Positions 41,797-51,205 of a stretch of 64,000 nucleotides of DNA are shown one piece after another. Numbering within the stretch: position 1 is the first letter of the stretch; every line of letters begins with the position of its first letter. Both the position numbers and the translations under genes were made by a program. Under the pieces are notes generated by a model. It made no database searches, was not told the origin of the DNA, and saw only the letters and a list, made by a program, of their open reading frames with translations. The DNA comes from Nephrocerus scutellatus (lineage: Eukaryota > Arthropoda > Insecta > Diptera > Pipunculidae), in the NCBI GenBank assembly GCA_947095585.1, contig OX352761.1, positions 86,804,419-86,868,418 of the forward strand. The letters run 5' to 3'.

Positions 41797-42757
41797 ATTG
41801 ATTCCCATCAAACGCAAGAAGATTGATGTCTCCCCTTCCTCGAGCCATGATCCTTTCGCCATTTCCAATCGTTATGTGTGACGATACACCCAAGAGTCTC
41901 TGTCTCCAGTCGATGTTGAGCCATGACACACGAATGCATCCACCTGTGCATTTTCCTGTTTTTTGTTGTTGTCCGAATTGTTCTTATTTTTCTGTGTACA
42001 GTCGCGCTTCCAATGACCACTTTCGCCGCACCTTTTGACTTGCTGTTTCCGCCTGTCCCTTTTTGTTTGCTGCTCTGCCCCGACGAATGACCCTTTTTGA
42101 ATTAAAATTGCTTTTCTTCGAAAAATGTCGCTTGGCCATCAACGCTTCCACACTTTCAACCTGCCCTTGCGATTTCAATCGAAGCTCCTCTGCCATTAAT
42201 CGCGCACGCAAATTTGCCATTGTTTGATTTTCCACACTCGTCGATTCCCACGCACTGTGAAAATGGTTATATTCTGCTGGCAAAGACATTAGAATCTTTG
42301 TCATAACCATCGTGTCAGAAATATTCTCTTTTTGGTCCTTTAAGTGCTGCACAACTTCCATGAGCTTTGAAATACACGTTGCAACATCATCGCTCGGCTC
42401 CTTTGTGAAAATGTAGTATTTATGTTGTAAAAACAAAATATTTGATTTCGATGCTTGCTCATATGTACTTTTGAGCGTCGTCCACATATCATTTGCCGTT
42501 TCACAATTCATAATTTGCAGCAATGGCTGCTTTTTACACGCCATCGAAATTGCACGTCTCGCCTTGGCATCATTCTTTTTCCATGGCACAATCTTTGTTG
42601 CATACTTTTCATCTGCAATTGTTGGCTTCGAATCTGTACCATCCACTGTGTCGAACAATTCACTGGCCTCTAGCACTTGGCGCATTAGAAATTTCCATGT
42701 TTCCAGCCAATTGTCGCCACCTTCCAATTTTTCAATGTTCACTCGATCGCTATCCAT
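41797..42757 (-). pseudogene. gag: Copia-A gag, complete copy
   Basis: ATG at 42757: MDSDRVNIEKLEGGDNW, then WKFLMRQVLEASELFDTVDG, MWTTLKSTYEQASKSN and LMSLPAEYNHFHSAW, the copia gag (UBN2/DUF4219-like) pattern. 257 codons, closed by a frameshift just before the zinc knuckle (CGESGHWKRDC in another frame). The protease active-site block is missing downstream. Copia normally makes gag and pol from one frame, so pol would not be expressed from this copy. Confidence 0.88.
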
Positions 42758-43091
42758 TTCGTTTTTTCGCTTTGAATTTGTACCGAAAATTCCAGAAGAA
42801 AATCACAAAATTCGCCTTTTGTCGTTGCGCACCGAATTTACCGAATCGAAGATTCAAAATTCAAACGATGAAAATATTTGATTTATTTCCACTCGAACTC
42901 ACTGTGTATCAAAGAACCGATTGTCCACTTTCATACGATGATGAAATCACGACGTAATTGTTCTTTTCTCGATGCACTGCATACAACAACGCTTCTCGAA
43001 AAAAACAAAACAACGACCACCGAAAAAATTTACCGTACGAATTATCGAAATTTTATTATTTCAATTCAATTCTCTTTTTTATTTGTTGTTG
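42758..43091 (-). other. Copia-A 5' leader
   Basis: About 330 bp between PBS and gag start, A-rich on the minus strand. Open frames on the plus strand here are shadows. Confidence 0.6.
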
Positions 43092-43109
43092 TGGACTGGG
43101 CCCATAACC
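43092..43109 (-). other. Copia-A primer-binding site (initiator tRNA-Met, internal)
   Basis: Minus strand GGTTATGGGCCCAGTCC directly follows the LTR end. It is complementary to the anticodon stem-loop of initiator tRNA-Met (around CCCAUAACC) and not to a tRNA 3' end. Drosophila copia is known to prime from such an internal half-tRNA. Confidence 0.85.
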
Positions 43110-43301
43110 TATTGAATGTAAACTATTCTTTGTCCGTTCGCTGTGGCAAGTAACAAATAATATACGAATGCCGGTGTTTGATTTAATATATTGAAAATTG
43201 AAAAACGTGTTTATTTGTTCGCTGTTGAAAAATTAAATAACTCTGACATTTGAGTCGAGTCATACATAATGTAAAGTGTAAAACTTGAACTAAACCGCAA
43301 T
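43110..43301 (-). repeat. Copia-A 5' LTR (U3 end truncated)
   Basis: The 3' end on the minus strand is TTCAATA, mirrored by TATTGAA at the start of the 3' LTR, a 7-bp inverted terminus. The other end stops at AACCGCAAT (43301), about 22 bp short, and BEL sequence follows. Confidence 0.78.
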
Positions 43302-43577
43302 AATAATGGTGGCCGTAGGACGACGAACAGAGTAGCGCTGGGCAGCACTATTCACCTGCCTAACAATCAGAGCAGTCCATATTGAGGTTGTGTAAGCAAT
43401 GACATCTGATTCCTGTATTCTGGCCATACGAAATTTTATGGCAAGAAGAGGAACTCCACGAGAATTTTTCACGGATAATGGTACAAACTTCGTCGAGGCT
43501 GATCAAGAGCTTAAAGAGGCAATAAGGGACGTAGATAAAAATTAGTTAGCTAATTGTTTAACTGCTTCGCACACTAA
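43302..43577 (+). pseudogene. pol: BEL/Pao integrase core
   Basis: Plus-strand frames read LFTCLTIRAVHIEVV, then SDSCILAIRNFMARRGTPRE and FTDNGTNFVEADQELKEAI (second Asp). A TAG and a small deletion follow. Phe-Thr-Asp-Asn-Gly-Thr-Asn-Phe is the BEL form of the second catalytic box. The zinc domain and first Asp are not found between 30205 and 43302, so they were probably lost around the copia insertion. Confidence 0.83.
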
Positions 43578-44105
43578 GTGGAATTTTATTACGCCGGCAT
43601 CTCCGCATATGGGTGGGGCATGGAAAATATTGATAAGATCAGTAAAAAATGTAAACCAAGTGATGAGCTCCTACGTGGCATGCTGGCGGAGGTTGAAAAT
43701 ATCGTAAATTCCCGCCCGCTTACGTACGTACCGTTGGACAACGAAAACGCCGAGGCGTTGACACCGAACCTTTTTCTCCTAGGGAGCACAAATGGCACTA
43801 AACCTTTAGCATTATTGCATTATTTGTTAGCGAAGAGCACGTGCTGACTAGCAGATGGCTTCGAAGCCAACAGTATGCAGAACAGTTCTGGCGACGTTGG
43901 ATTCTAGAGTACATAGCTACACTTAGGCGTCGATCCAAATCGAACGAAAAGACAGATCAAATTAAAATCAAATTAATGCAACACTTGGCATAAAGGAAAA
44001 GTCACAGACGTCAACATATCAGCAAAGGATGGACAAGTTCGCAGTGCTGCAATCCAAACTGTCGCAGGAATCATCCAAAGACCCGTCACGAAACTAGTTA
44101 TACTG
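43578..44105 (+). pseudogene. pol: BEL/Pao integrase end and DUF5641-like tail
   Basis: ASPHMGGAWKILIRSVKN lies in one frame (GGxWE block, Glu changed to Lys). LLRGMLAEVENIVNSRPLTY and EALTPNLFLLGSTNGTKPL lie in the ORF 43578-43847. QQYAEQFWRRWILEYIATLR and DGQVRSAAIQTVAG with RPVTKLVILDI lie in further frames to about 44100. These are the conserved integrase end and C-terminal DUF5641 region of BEL polyproteins, broken by at least four frame changes. Confidence 0.85.
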
Positions 44106-44216
44106 GATATCAGGGTTGCAGTTGCAGGGTTGGCCTTATAACGACCGTGGCGACGAATACACGTTTTTTCGTCTTTGACGCTTGTGCCTATACATAACCA
44201 TACATTTTGTTTTGCA

Positions 44217-44437
44217 TGTAACTTCTTGATCTGATTTGTACGAAGGCACTCACAAAATTTAAGTCCTTCAAGTAAAATAATAAAATAAAGAATTTAGCAA
44301 TGAAACTCTATAAATGTTAGTGTCTTTTTTTGATGTAATTAATGGGCAAATTCCCATTGTTGGTAAATTTCCAACATTCTATAAACTTTAGTGTCCTTTA
44401 GTTAATGGGCAAATTCCCATCGTTGGTAAATTTCCAA
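44217..44437 (+). repeat. BEL 3' LTR (truncated at U5 end)
   Basis: Matches 26734-26955, including the internal tandem ~75-bp unit. It ends at TTTCCAAC, short of the last ~20 bp seen at the left LTR, and satellite sequence begins at once. No target duplication can be read. Confidence 0.78.
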
Positions 44438-45970
44438 CACTATGGATATTCTGGAATATGGTCATTATGGTCTGGAATTTCGGGAACAAAGCGATTCGCA
44501 TGAAATTCGGTACGTAGGACTAAGGACTAAGATGCGACTATAAGACTTTTTCCTATGGCAATTCTGGATTTACGTCATTATGGCAAATGTTGGACTAAGA
44601 TGCGGCTATAAAACTTTTTCGATGGATATTCTGGAATATGGTCATTATGGTCTGGAATTTCGGGAACAAAGCAATTTCTCAAGCGATTCGCATGAAATTC
44701 GGTATGTAGGACCAAGATGCGACTATAAGACTTTTTCCTATGGCAATTCTGGAATATGATCATTATGGTCTGGACTTTCGGAAACAAAGCAATTTCTTAA
44801 GGGATTCGCATGAAATTCGGTATGTAGGACTAAGATGCGACTGTAAGACTGTTTCCTATGGGAATTATGTAATTATCATTATGTCATTATGGACTTCAAT
44901 ATCGAAAACAAAGCAGTTTCTCAATTGATTCGCATGAAATTCGATATTTAGGACTAAGATGCGACTACAAGACTTTTTTTATGGCAATTCTGGAATCTAG
45001 TCATTATGGTCTGGAATTTCGGGAACAAAGCAATTTCTCAAGCGATTCGCATGAAATTCGGTATGTAGGACTGCGATGCGTCTACAAGACTTTTTCGTAT
45101 GGCAATTCTGGAATATAGTCATTATGGTCTGTAATTTCGGGAACAAAGCAGTTTCTCAGCGATTCGCATGAAATTCGGTATGTAGGACTATGATGCGACT
45201 ACAAGACTTTTTCGTATGGCAATTCTGGAATATGGTCATTATGGTCTGGAAAAGCAAATTTTTCAATTCGCATGAAATTCGGTATTTAGGTCTAGGATGC
45301 AACTACAAGAGTTTTTTGTATGGCATTTCTGGAATGTGGTCATTATGGTCTGGAATTTTAGGAACAAAGCAATTTCTCAAGCTATTCGTGTAAAATTCGG
45401 TAAGTAGGACAAATGAACAAAGCAATTTCTCAAGCGATTCGCATGAAATTCGGTATGTAGGACTAAGATGCGATTCTAAAATTTTTCCTTTGGATATTCT
45501 GGAATATAGTCATTATGGTCTGGAATTTCGGAAACAACGAAATTTTTCAAGCGATTCGCATGAAATTTCGTATGTATGGCTAAGATGCGACTATAAAACT
45601 TTTACCTATGGCAATTCTGGAATATGGTCATTATGTTCTGGAATTTCAGGAACAAAGCAATTTCTTAAGCTACTCGTGTGAAATTTGGTATGTAGGACTA
45701 AGATACGACTATAAAACTTTTTCCTTTGGCAATTCTGGAATTTGGTCATTATGGTCTGGAATTTCGGGAACAAAGCATCTTTTTAAGCGATTCGCATGAA
45801 ATTCGGTATGTAGGGCTAAGATGTGACTATAAAACTTTTTCCTATAGCAATTCTGGAATATGGTGTTATGGTCTGGAATTTCGGTAACAAAGCAATTTCT
45901 CAAGCGATTCGGATGAAATTCGGTAGGTAGGAATAAGGTGCGACTACAAAACTTTTTCCTATGGCAATAT
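44438..45970 (+). repeat. 118-bp satellite, array 2
   Basis: About thirteen monomers in the same orientation as array 1. One (about 44564-44620) shares with the end of array 1 the variant GATTTACGTCATT followed by GGCAAATGT. This supports the idea that both blocks were one array before the BEL insertion. Monomers differ by point changes and small gaps. Confidence 0.92.
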
Positions 45971-46250
45971 ACTATATTATAATATAATATATTATTTGTA
46001 AAACTTTTCACTTTAAATATTCAAAATTTATTTATAGTTTAATAAAATTCAATGTAAGCAATCGAAGAGCACAAACCACAGAAAAAAGTAATAATGACAA
46101 TAAAAAATTCCACTCTAACATTTTCTCTCGTTTTAGTACTGGTACTAAAATCGTTTTCTCGCAATAAGAACAAGAATACGAATTTGTGGAATGGAATTAT
46201 GATGCGAGAAAAAAAATGAAAATTCCATTCATACTATATTATCCCATTAA
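45971..46250. other. AT-rich flank of the MITE
   Basis: No gene. TATTATAATATAATATATTA lies at about 45973-45992, where the satellite stops. Confidence 0.5.
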
Positions 46251-46781
46251 GCCTAGTACGCTGCTGAAACGAAACGAAAAATCAAATACAAAAATGACAA
46301 GACGAAATCGTAAACGAAAATTTTCGCTCTACTTTTCGTTATGCAGTACGTTGCTGCCCTGCAAAATAGGTTTTATAGTGGATAATTCTAATAGATTTCT
46401 TAGTACAATTCTTACAAAAGAAAAAATAATAAAACCAAGAAAGAAAAAAAAACTATTTTGGCCTTGAAACGTCCTTTGGTTTGCCTTTCCTGTAAATATG
46501 AGTTGACTCGAAGTTTTTTTTCTTCCCAAAAGCATAATTAAAAGTGCAGATGCAGAACAAATTACCGTGGTAATAACTATATCTTCTTCGTCCTCCTCAT
46601 AATTTTGTAAATTAATTTCTTTAATTACTTCTTGTCACCTTTCACTTGGCATTGATTGTCACTTTTTTTAAAAGCTGATGATACTCTACACAGATATTTT
46701 CCGCTGTGTTTTTGTTTACGATTTCGTTGTGGATGTGGAGACCATCGAAAAATTTCGTTTCGCTCCAGCAGCGTACTAGGC
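46251..46781. mobile_element. TTAA-flanked MITE with long inverted termini
   Basis: GCCTAGTACGCTGCTG (46251-46266) and CAGCAGCGTACTAGGC (46766-46781) are exact inverse ends. The similarity runs on for about 80 bp (CGAAACGAAA, ACGAAATCGTAAAC) with gaps. TTAA stands on each side (46247-46250 and 46782-46785), which suits piggyBac-type insertion, although the termini do not begin CCC as in classic piggyBac. Its 531 bp have no transposase domain. Confidence 0.78.
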
Positions 46782-46785
46782 TTAA

Positions 46786-47348
46786 AACCGGAATCTGGCT
46801 ACTGATCAGTAGTAGATTTTGGTTCGACGGAATTGTTTTGTACTAAACGAGATTTTTACACTCCGGTTAATTGGAACAGGAAAATAAATTCCAATTTTGT
46901 CGAATAATAATAATCGGCACGACAGACCGTTGCGGTCCTAGGCCGAACTTCTTGTGACCATTTGTGTTGTGCATGTATATTTATTTATATATTTCCATTT
47001 TCAAATTCCATTTTTCCAGTTTCTGCTGAAGTTCGATGTCATTTGACATAAATTAATTCCTTTGTCATTTGTTGTTTTTACAATCGATTTTATTTGAAGT
47101 TTGACCAATCCCCAGAATAATTTTATTTATATTATTAAAATATAAAATAAGTAAATATTATTCCTCCATAATAAGGAGAAAAGTTAAAATCTCAAACATA
47201 TGTCTGTCACTATACGATTTCAATCATGGTGATTTAGACATCGGTGTGTCTTGGCTGTAATCCCGAAAGAAATTTTTTATACGTTAAAGTCCAGGGTTAA
47301 CTAGATATTTTGAAAATACCTTAATATATTTTATGGTTTTGCCAGAAG
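46786..47348. other. No assignable gene
   Basis: AT-rich sequence upstream of the hAT remnant. It may hold that element's 5' end and promoter; I could not find its terminal repeat. Confidence 0.45.
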
Positions 47349-47820
47349 ATGTCCCAAAAACGTAGTACGATATGGCATACTTTTGAGCATGTTGAAGGGC
47401 AAGAAAAAGCGAAGTGCACTTTTTGCCATTTAATACTTTCGTGTAATGGTGGATCAACTGTTAATCTTTACCGGCACTTGAACTCGAAACCCCCTGGAAT
47501 TTCCGATTCAAGGCTAAACCATAGCTCAGAAAACCAGCAGAGCTATAGATTTTACAACTACCACAACCACAGCTAACACACGACAAGTAGAAGAAGCAGA
47601 AAGACTCCACAGAATCTGGTGAGCTTCAATTCTTTCACACTTCACCAGTTTCAGAAACACTTACTCCAGCCAAAAAAGCAAACAACAAGACATGCTAACA
47701 AATTATTTGACTAAACCGCTGCCTTATATTAAATCAACAAATATTGATCGGCAACTGGATAGAATGGTCGCAAATGATTATCAGCCCTTTGGGATTGTTG
47801 AAGATGTAGACTTTAAAAAA
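47349..47820 (+). pseudogene. hAT transposase, BED finger and N-terminal part
   Basis: ATG at 47349. The BED zinc finger reads IWHTFEHVEGQEKAKCTFCH, then GGSTVNLYRHLNSK; the last His of the C2H2 set is lost by a change after LNSK. The frame shifts, and from about 47690 reads MLTNYLTKPLPYIKS, then ANDYQPFGIVEDVDFKK, the D-x-QPF-x-VED block before the catalytic core of BED-type hAT transposases. A TAA at 47824 ends it. Confidence 0.85.
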
Positions 47821-47826
47821 CCTTAA

Positions 47827-49060
47827 GTGGCTTTAGTCTCAGTTAAAACAGATGGGTGGACGTCGGTCAAAAATGAAAGCTACATAGCTGTTACGGTACA
47901 CTTAATCAACGACGAACATGAGATTCAGATGAAAACCCATCTGTTGGAATGTTTTCATTATGAACAGGGTCATACTGCTCAAAATCTCGCAGATGAGCTT
48001 AAAAGGGTTGTGAGTGATTGGAGACTAGAAAAAAGATTTGCGCTGCAATAACGGAAAACGTGGCTAATGTTGTTTCTGCAATAAAATTGTGTCAGTGGAA
48101 TCATATTACATGCTTTGCTCATACTCTTAACTTAATCGCCCAAACCCCAATCGAATCCATTAGCGATGTTTAAAGAAAAGTTAAGAGTATTTTTGAATTT
48201 TTTAAAAGAAGTCAAAAGCAACAACTAAATTAAGCTCCAACTCGCAGCAAATTTGCGTTACTCAAAAAAAAAACTAAAGAAGGACGTCCTGACACAATGG
48301 AATTCGACTTACGATATGTTTCACAAAGTTATAGATATCCAAAAACCATTGCAGTACACATTAACCTCCTTGCCATCGACAGCCTCTCAGTTAGAACAAC
48401 TTACTTCGGATGATATAAATGTGATTAAAGACGCATGCGACGCACGCGGCGCACGCAGAAGCAGTAAGCAGCGAAAAAACTGTTAGAAAAAACAATTAGG
48501 TAAACGCTTTACAAATCCTGAAATGAGTCCAATTTACAGCCAGTCCGCATTGCTTGATCCAATGTTTAACAAACAAGCTTTTGCTAGCGATTCAGCATTC
48601 CAGGATAAATGTTGAACAAGAAGGGCCTATAACAATACCTGATATTTCAACTTCATCCACAAAAACATTTTTGGTTTCGGGACATTTTGATAAGGTGGTA
48701 TGTAACATTCAAGCGAATCAAGTACCAAAATCTGCGGCCATTGTCGAAATGGACAAGTATCTCCAAGAGGCATATGTAGGTCAGATTTCAGATCTATTGA
48801 TTTGGTGGAAGGAAAGGCAGGCGATTTATCCAAGGCTTTATGACAACAAGGCTGATCTAAGGCTGGACAAGGCATACAGGTTTAAAAAAAACCAAAAGAG
48901 TGACTATAGACGCAGTTATTACTTAAGTATCGTTTATCGATTTTGACCTTGGTTCAAAGCGCAGTAACAATGCTATGGAATCTATGTTTTTAACAGAAAA
49001 CTTAACTTTAGATATTATAGACATTAAAAAAGGAGCTGCAACTGTCACTCCATCAGAAAA
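47827..49060 (+). pseudogene. hAT transposase, catalytic core and C-terminal dimerisation region
   Basis: VSVKTDGWTSVKNESYIAVT carries the first catalytic Asp (TDGWT). HLLECFHYEQGHTAQNLADE follows; then, in a shifted frame, WNHITCFAHTLNLIAQTP. KLKKDVLTQWNSTYDMF (WNSTYD block) and QLEQLTSDDINVIKDACD come next. A CGCACG-type insert lies near 48433-48465. The C-terminal AAIVEMDKYLQEAYVGQ, LLIWWKERQAIYPRLY is the hAT dimerisation region. The tail (SNNAMESMFLTENLTL) lies in another frame. It resembles ZBED1/4-like hAT-Ac elements. Many frameshifts make it dead. Confidence 0.85.
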
Positions 49061-49195
49061 GTAAACAAGTAAATGTAAAAAAACTTCGTTTTTCGGGTAC
49101 AAACTGTAATGTATACATCGAAACACGACCATACAGTCCTATATTATTTGGTAATAATCGCCAAAATATCTGTTTATGATATATTTCAAAGTATT
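49061..49195. other. Flank of the hAT remnant
   Basis: Nothing assignable; the right end of the hAT element should lie here. Confidence 0.4.
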
Positions 49196-49600
49196 TTCTT
49201 TTTTTGCACGCTTCGCACGTGCCACACGCGACTTAAGGCACGCGACTAACACGGGATATCAAAACTGGCCTTGACATTGAGCTACTCACAAAAAAAGGTG
49301 TTTAAAAAATACCTCAAAAAACGAGAAATTTGCGTGATTTCAACCCATCACACGCACGAAACGCGACACGCGTCATATGCTCTCTAAGTTATGTGGAAGG
49401 TGGTTAAGAAGGACCTTAAAGAAGTCGAAAATTTATTTTCAACCCATCACACGTGCCACACGCTACACGCATCATACTCGATATATAAAAGCTGCTATTT
49501 TGAACTCAGAGACTCACAAAATTTCAGCTCTATATGTCGTACGGAAGGTAGTTAAAAAATAACTCAAAACAGTCGAAAATACAGACAAAAAAGGTAGGCT
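49196..49600. repeat. Degenerate repeats with CACACG clusters
   Basis: TTCAACCCATCACACG occurs at about 49338 and 49439 with related GCACGCTTCGCACGTGCCAC at 49206. AAGGTGGTTAAGAAG and AAGGTAGTTAAAAAAT-like blocks alternate with them. The unit is roughly 100-150 bp, in about three decayed copies. The GCACG-type insert in the hAT gene (48433-48465) has a similar composition. Confidence 0.6.
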
Positions 49601-49706
49601 GTGTCGGATACACGGCCGCGGTATTTGAGCGTGACAACATCTGCCAGGGACGAAAGAAAAGAAAACAAAGAACGGACATCTCAAAATCTCAAAACGGCAT
49701 CAAAAA
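49601..49706. other. Short unassigned spacer
   Basis: It links the degenerate repeats to the satellite; no feature seen. Confidence 0.4.
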
Positions 49707-50283
49707 TTCATGCGAAATCGCTTGAGAAATTGCTTTGTTCGCGAAATTCCAGACCATAATGACCATATTCCAGAATTGCCATAGGAAAAAGTTTAATAAT
49801 CGCATATTAGCCCTACATACCGAATTTCATGCGAATCCCTTGAAAATTTGCTTTGTTCCCGAAATTCCAGAACATAATGACTATCTTCCAGAATATCCAT
49901 AGGAAAACGTTTTATAGCCGCATCTTAGTCATACATACCTAATTTCATGCGAATCGCTTGAGAAATTGCCATGTTCCCGAAATTCCAGACCATAATGACC
50001 ATATTTCAGAATTGCCATTGGAAAAAGTTTTCTAGTTGCATCTTAGCCCTACATTCCGAATTTCATGCGAATCGCTTGAAAAATTCATTTTTCCCGAAAT
50101 TTCAGACCATACTGACCATATTGCAGAATTGCCATAGGAAAAAGTTGTATAGTCGCATCTTAGCTCTACATACTGAATGTCATGCGAATCGCTTGAAAAA
50201 TTATTTGTTCCCGAAATTCCAGACCATAATGACTATATTCCAGAATATCAATAAGAAAATGTTTTATAGCCGCATCTTAGTCC
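49707..50283 (-). repeat. 118-bp satellite, array 3 (opposite orientation)
   Basis: About five monomers, now inverted relative to arrays 1 and 2 (reading GAATTTCATGCGAATCGCTT on the plus strand). Its last part recurs at 58393-58652 with the same variants (TTTCTAGTTGCAT, CTACATTCCGAATTTC, ACTGAATGTCATGCG). Confidence 0.92.
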
Positions 50284-50288
50284 TACAC

Positions 50289-50500
50289 TTTTGAAAATAT
50301 AAGTTTATTATTTTAATGATTATTTACAAAAATGTGATTTCACAAGATGTTTGTCGAATATGAAAAAGCAACAGAAGAACAAAAAAGGTTTGTTCATTGT
50401 CTTGTATAAAACATGTGTGACATTGATTTGTGTTAAAGTACATGGAGCGAACATACCTTAAATAAAAAGATTGACGGTTCGATATTTACATTATTCAACA
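50289..50500 (-). repeat. Copia-B 3' LTR, copy 1
   Basis: Minus strand TGTTGAATAATG (at 50500) to ATATTTTCAAAA (at 50289). It is preceded internally by the purine tract AGTGGGAG (50501-50508). TACAC at 50284-50288 is the target-site sequence. Confidence 0.85.
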
Positions 50501-50564
50501 CTCCCACTAAATGAGAACTCGTCAATAAGAAAATGTAATTTTAATTGAATACATTGTGAATCTT

Positions 50565-51205
50565 TTAAATTTTAATCGTTGAAATAGAAACTCGTAGAGT
50601 TTTGAATCTATCCGAGTGTAATGGTTTAGTGAAGATATCGGCCAATTGATCTTTAGTACATTTGTATTGTACATAAATTTCTCCTTGTTTTAGTTTTTCT
50701 CTGATGAAGTGATATCGAATATCGATGTGATTGGTTCGCTTGTGGAACTCTGGATTATGAATCAATCGAATTGCACTTTGATTGTCTATGAATAATATGG
50801 ATGGACCTTTCACTTCTTCACCGATGTCTTTCAACAATTGACGCAACCAAGTCACTTCTTTAACGGCTGCATATCCAGCCATATATTCAGCCTCGGTCGT
50901 TGATAGTACGACTGAATGTTGTCGTTGACTGCTCCATGTTATTGGTCCACCATTGAGCATGAAAACATATCCGGATGTTGATCTTCGTGTGTCGATGACA
51001 TTTGCATAGTCCGAGTCTGAATATCCAACAAGTTGTTCAGGATTGATTGAAGGTTTGTATTCAATTCCTCGATTATTTGTGCCAATTAAATATTTAATTA
51101 TTCTTTTTACTGCGTTCCAATGTTCATCCGTATGATTTGAGAGGAATCTGCTGACAACTCCGACTGCAAAGGAGATGTCGGGTCGACTGACTATTGCAGC
51201 AAATA
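50565..51205 (-). pseudogene. pol: Copia-B RNase H, copy 1
   Basis: GYSDSDYANVIDTRRSTSGY (about 51022-50963) is followed by MLNGGPITWSSQRQHSVVLS, TTEAEYMAGYAAVKEVTWL (Glu), ILFIDNQSAIRLIHNPEFHK (Asp) and HIDIRYHFIREKLKQG, ending at 50565. It is open over its length but out of frame with RT because of a lesion near 51240. Confidence 0.88.

Larger units (their letters stand above)
38103..42328. repeat. 4,226-bp tandem unit U3
   Basis: The third copy. Past its right edge (42328), Copia-A continues unbroken into gag N-terminus, leader and 5' LTR, so this end is the original, unduplicated flank. Confidence 0.95.
38658..43301 (-). mobile_element. Copia-A, most complete copy
   Basis: A minus-strand Ty1/copia element with 5' LTR (43110-43301), PBS (43092-43109), leader, gag (42757-41984), broken protease, integrase, RT, RNase H and 3' LTR (38658-38848). 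It lies in the integrase region of the BEL element, whose upstream half ends at 30205 and whose downstream half begins at 43302. Both LTRs have lost one end, so no target duplication remains. Confidence 0.9.
26734..44437 (+). mobile_element. BEL/Pao LTR retrotransposon, interrupted by Copia-A triplication
   Basis: Direct repeats at 26734-26976 and 44217-44437 bound a plus-strand gene order: DUF1759-type gag, DUF1758-type protease, RT, (A17 region deleted), integrase pieces and a DUF5641-type tail. The order is characteristic of BEL/Pao. The element lies between satellite blocks in the same orientation (25815-26727 and 44438-45970), so it inserted into the satellite. Copia-A sits within its integrase region. 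About 13 kb of the span is copia and duplicated BEL sequence. Confidence 0.88.

Noticed and set aside
29651..42328. Three independent copia insertions
   Set aside because: All three copies carry the same BEL flank and the same private lesions at identical spacing; independent insertion cannot give that.
42455..43153. Plus-strand ORFs of up to 144 codons opposite the Copia-A gag and leader
   Set aside because: They overlap a recognisable minus-strand gag and have no domain; shadows.
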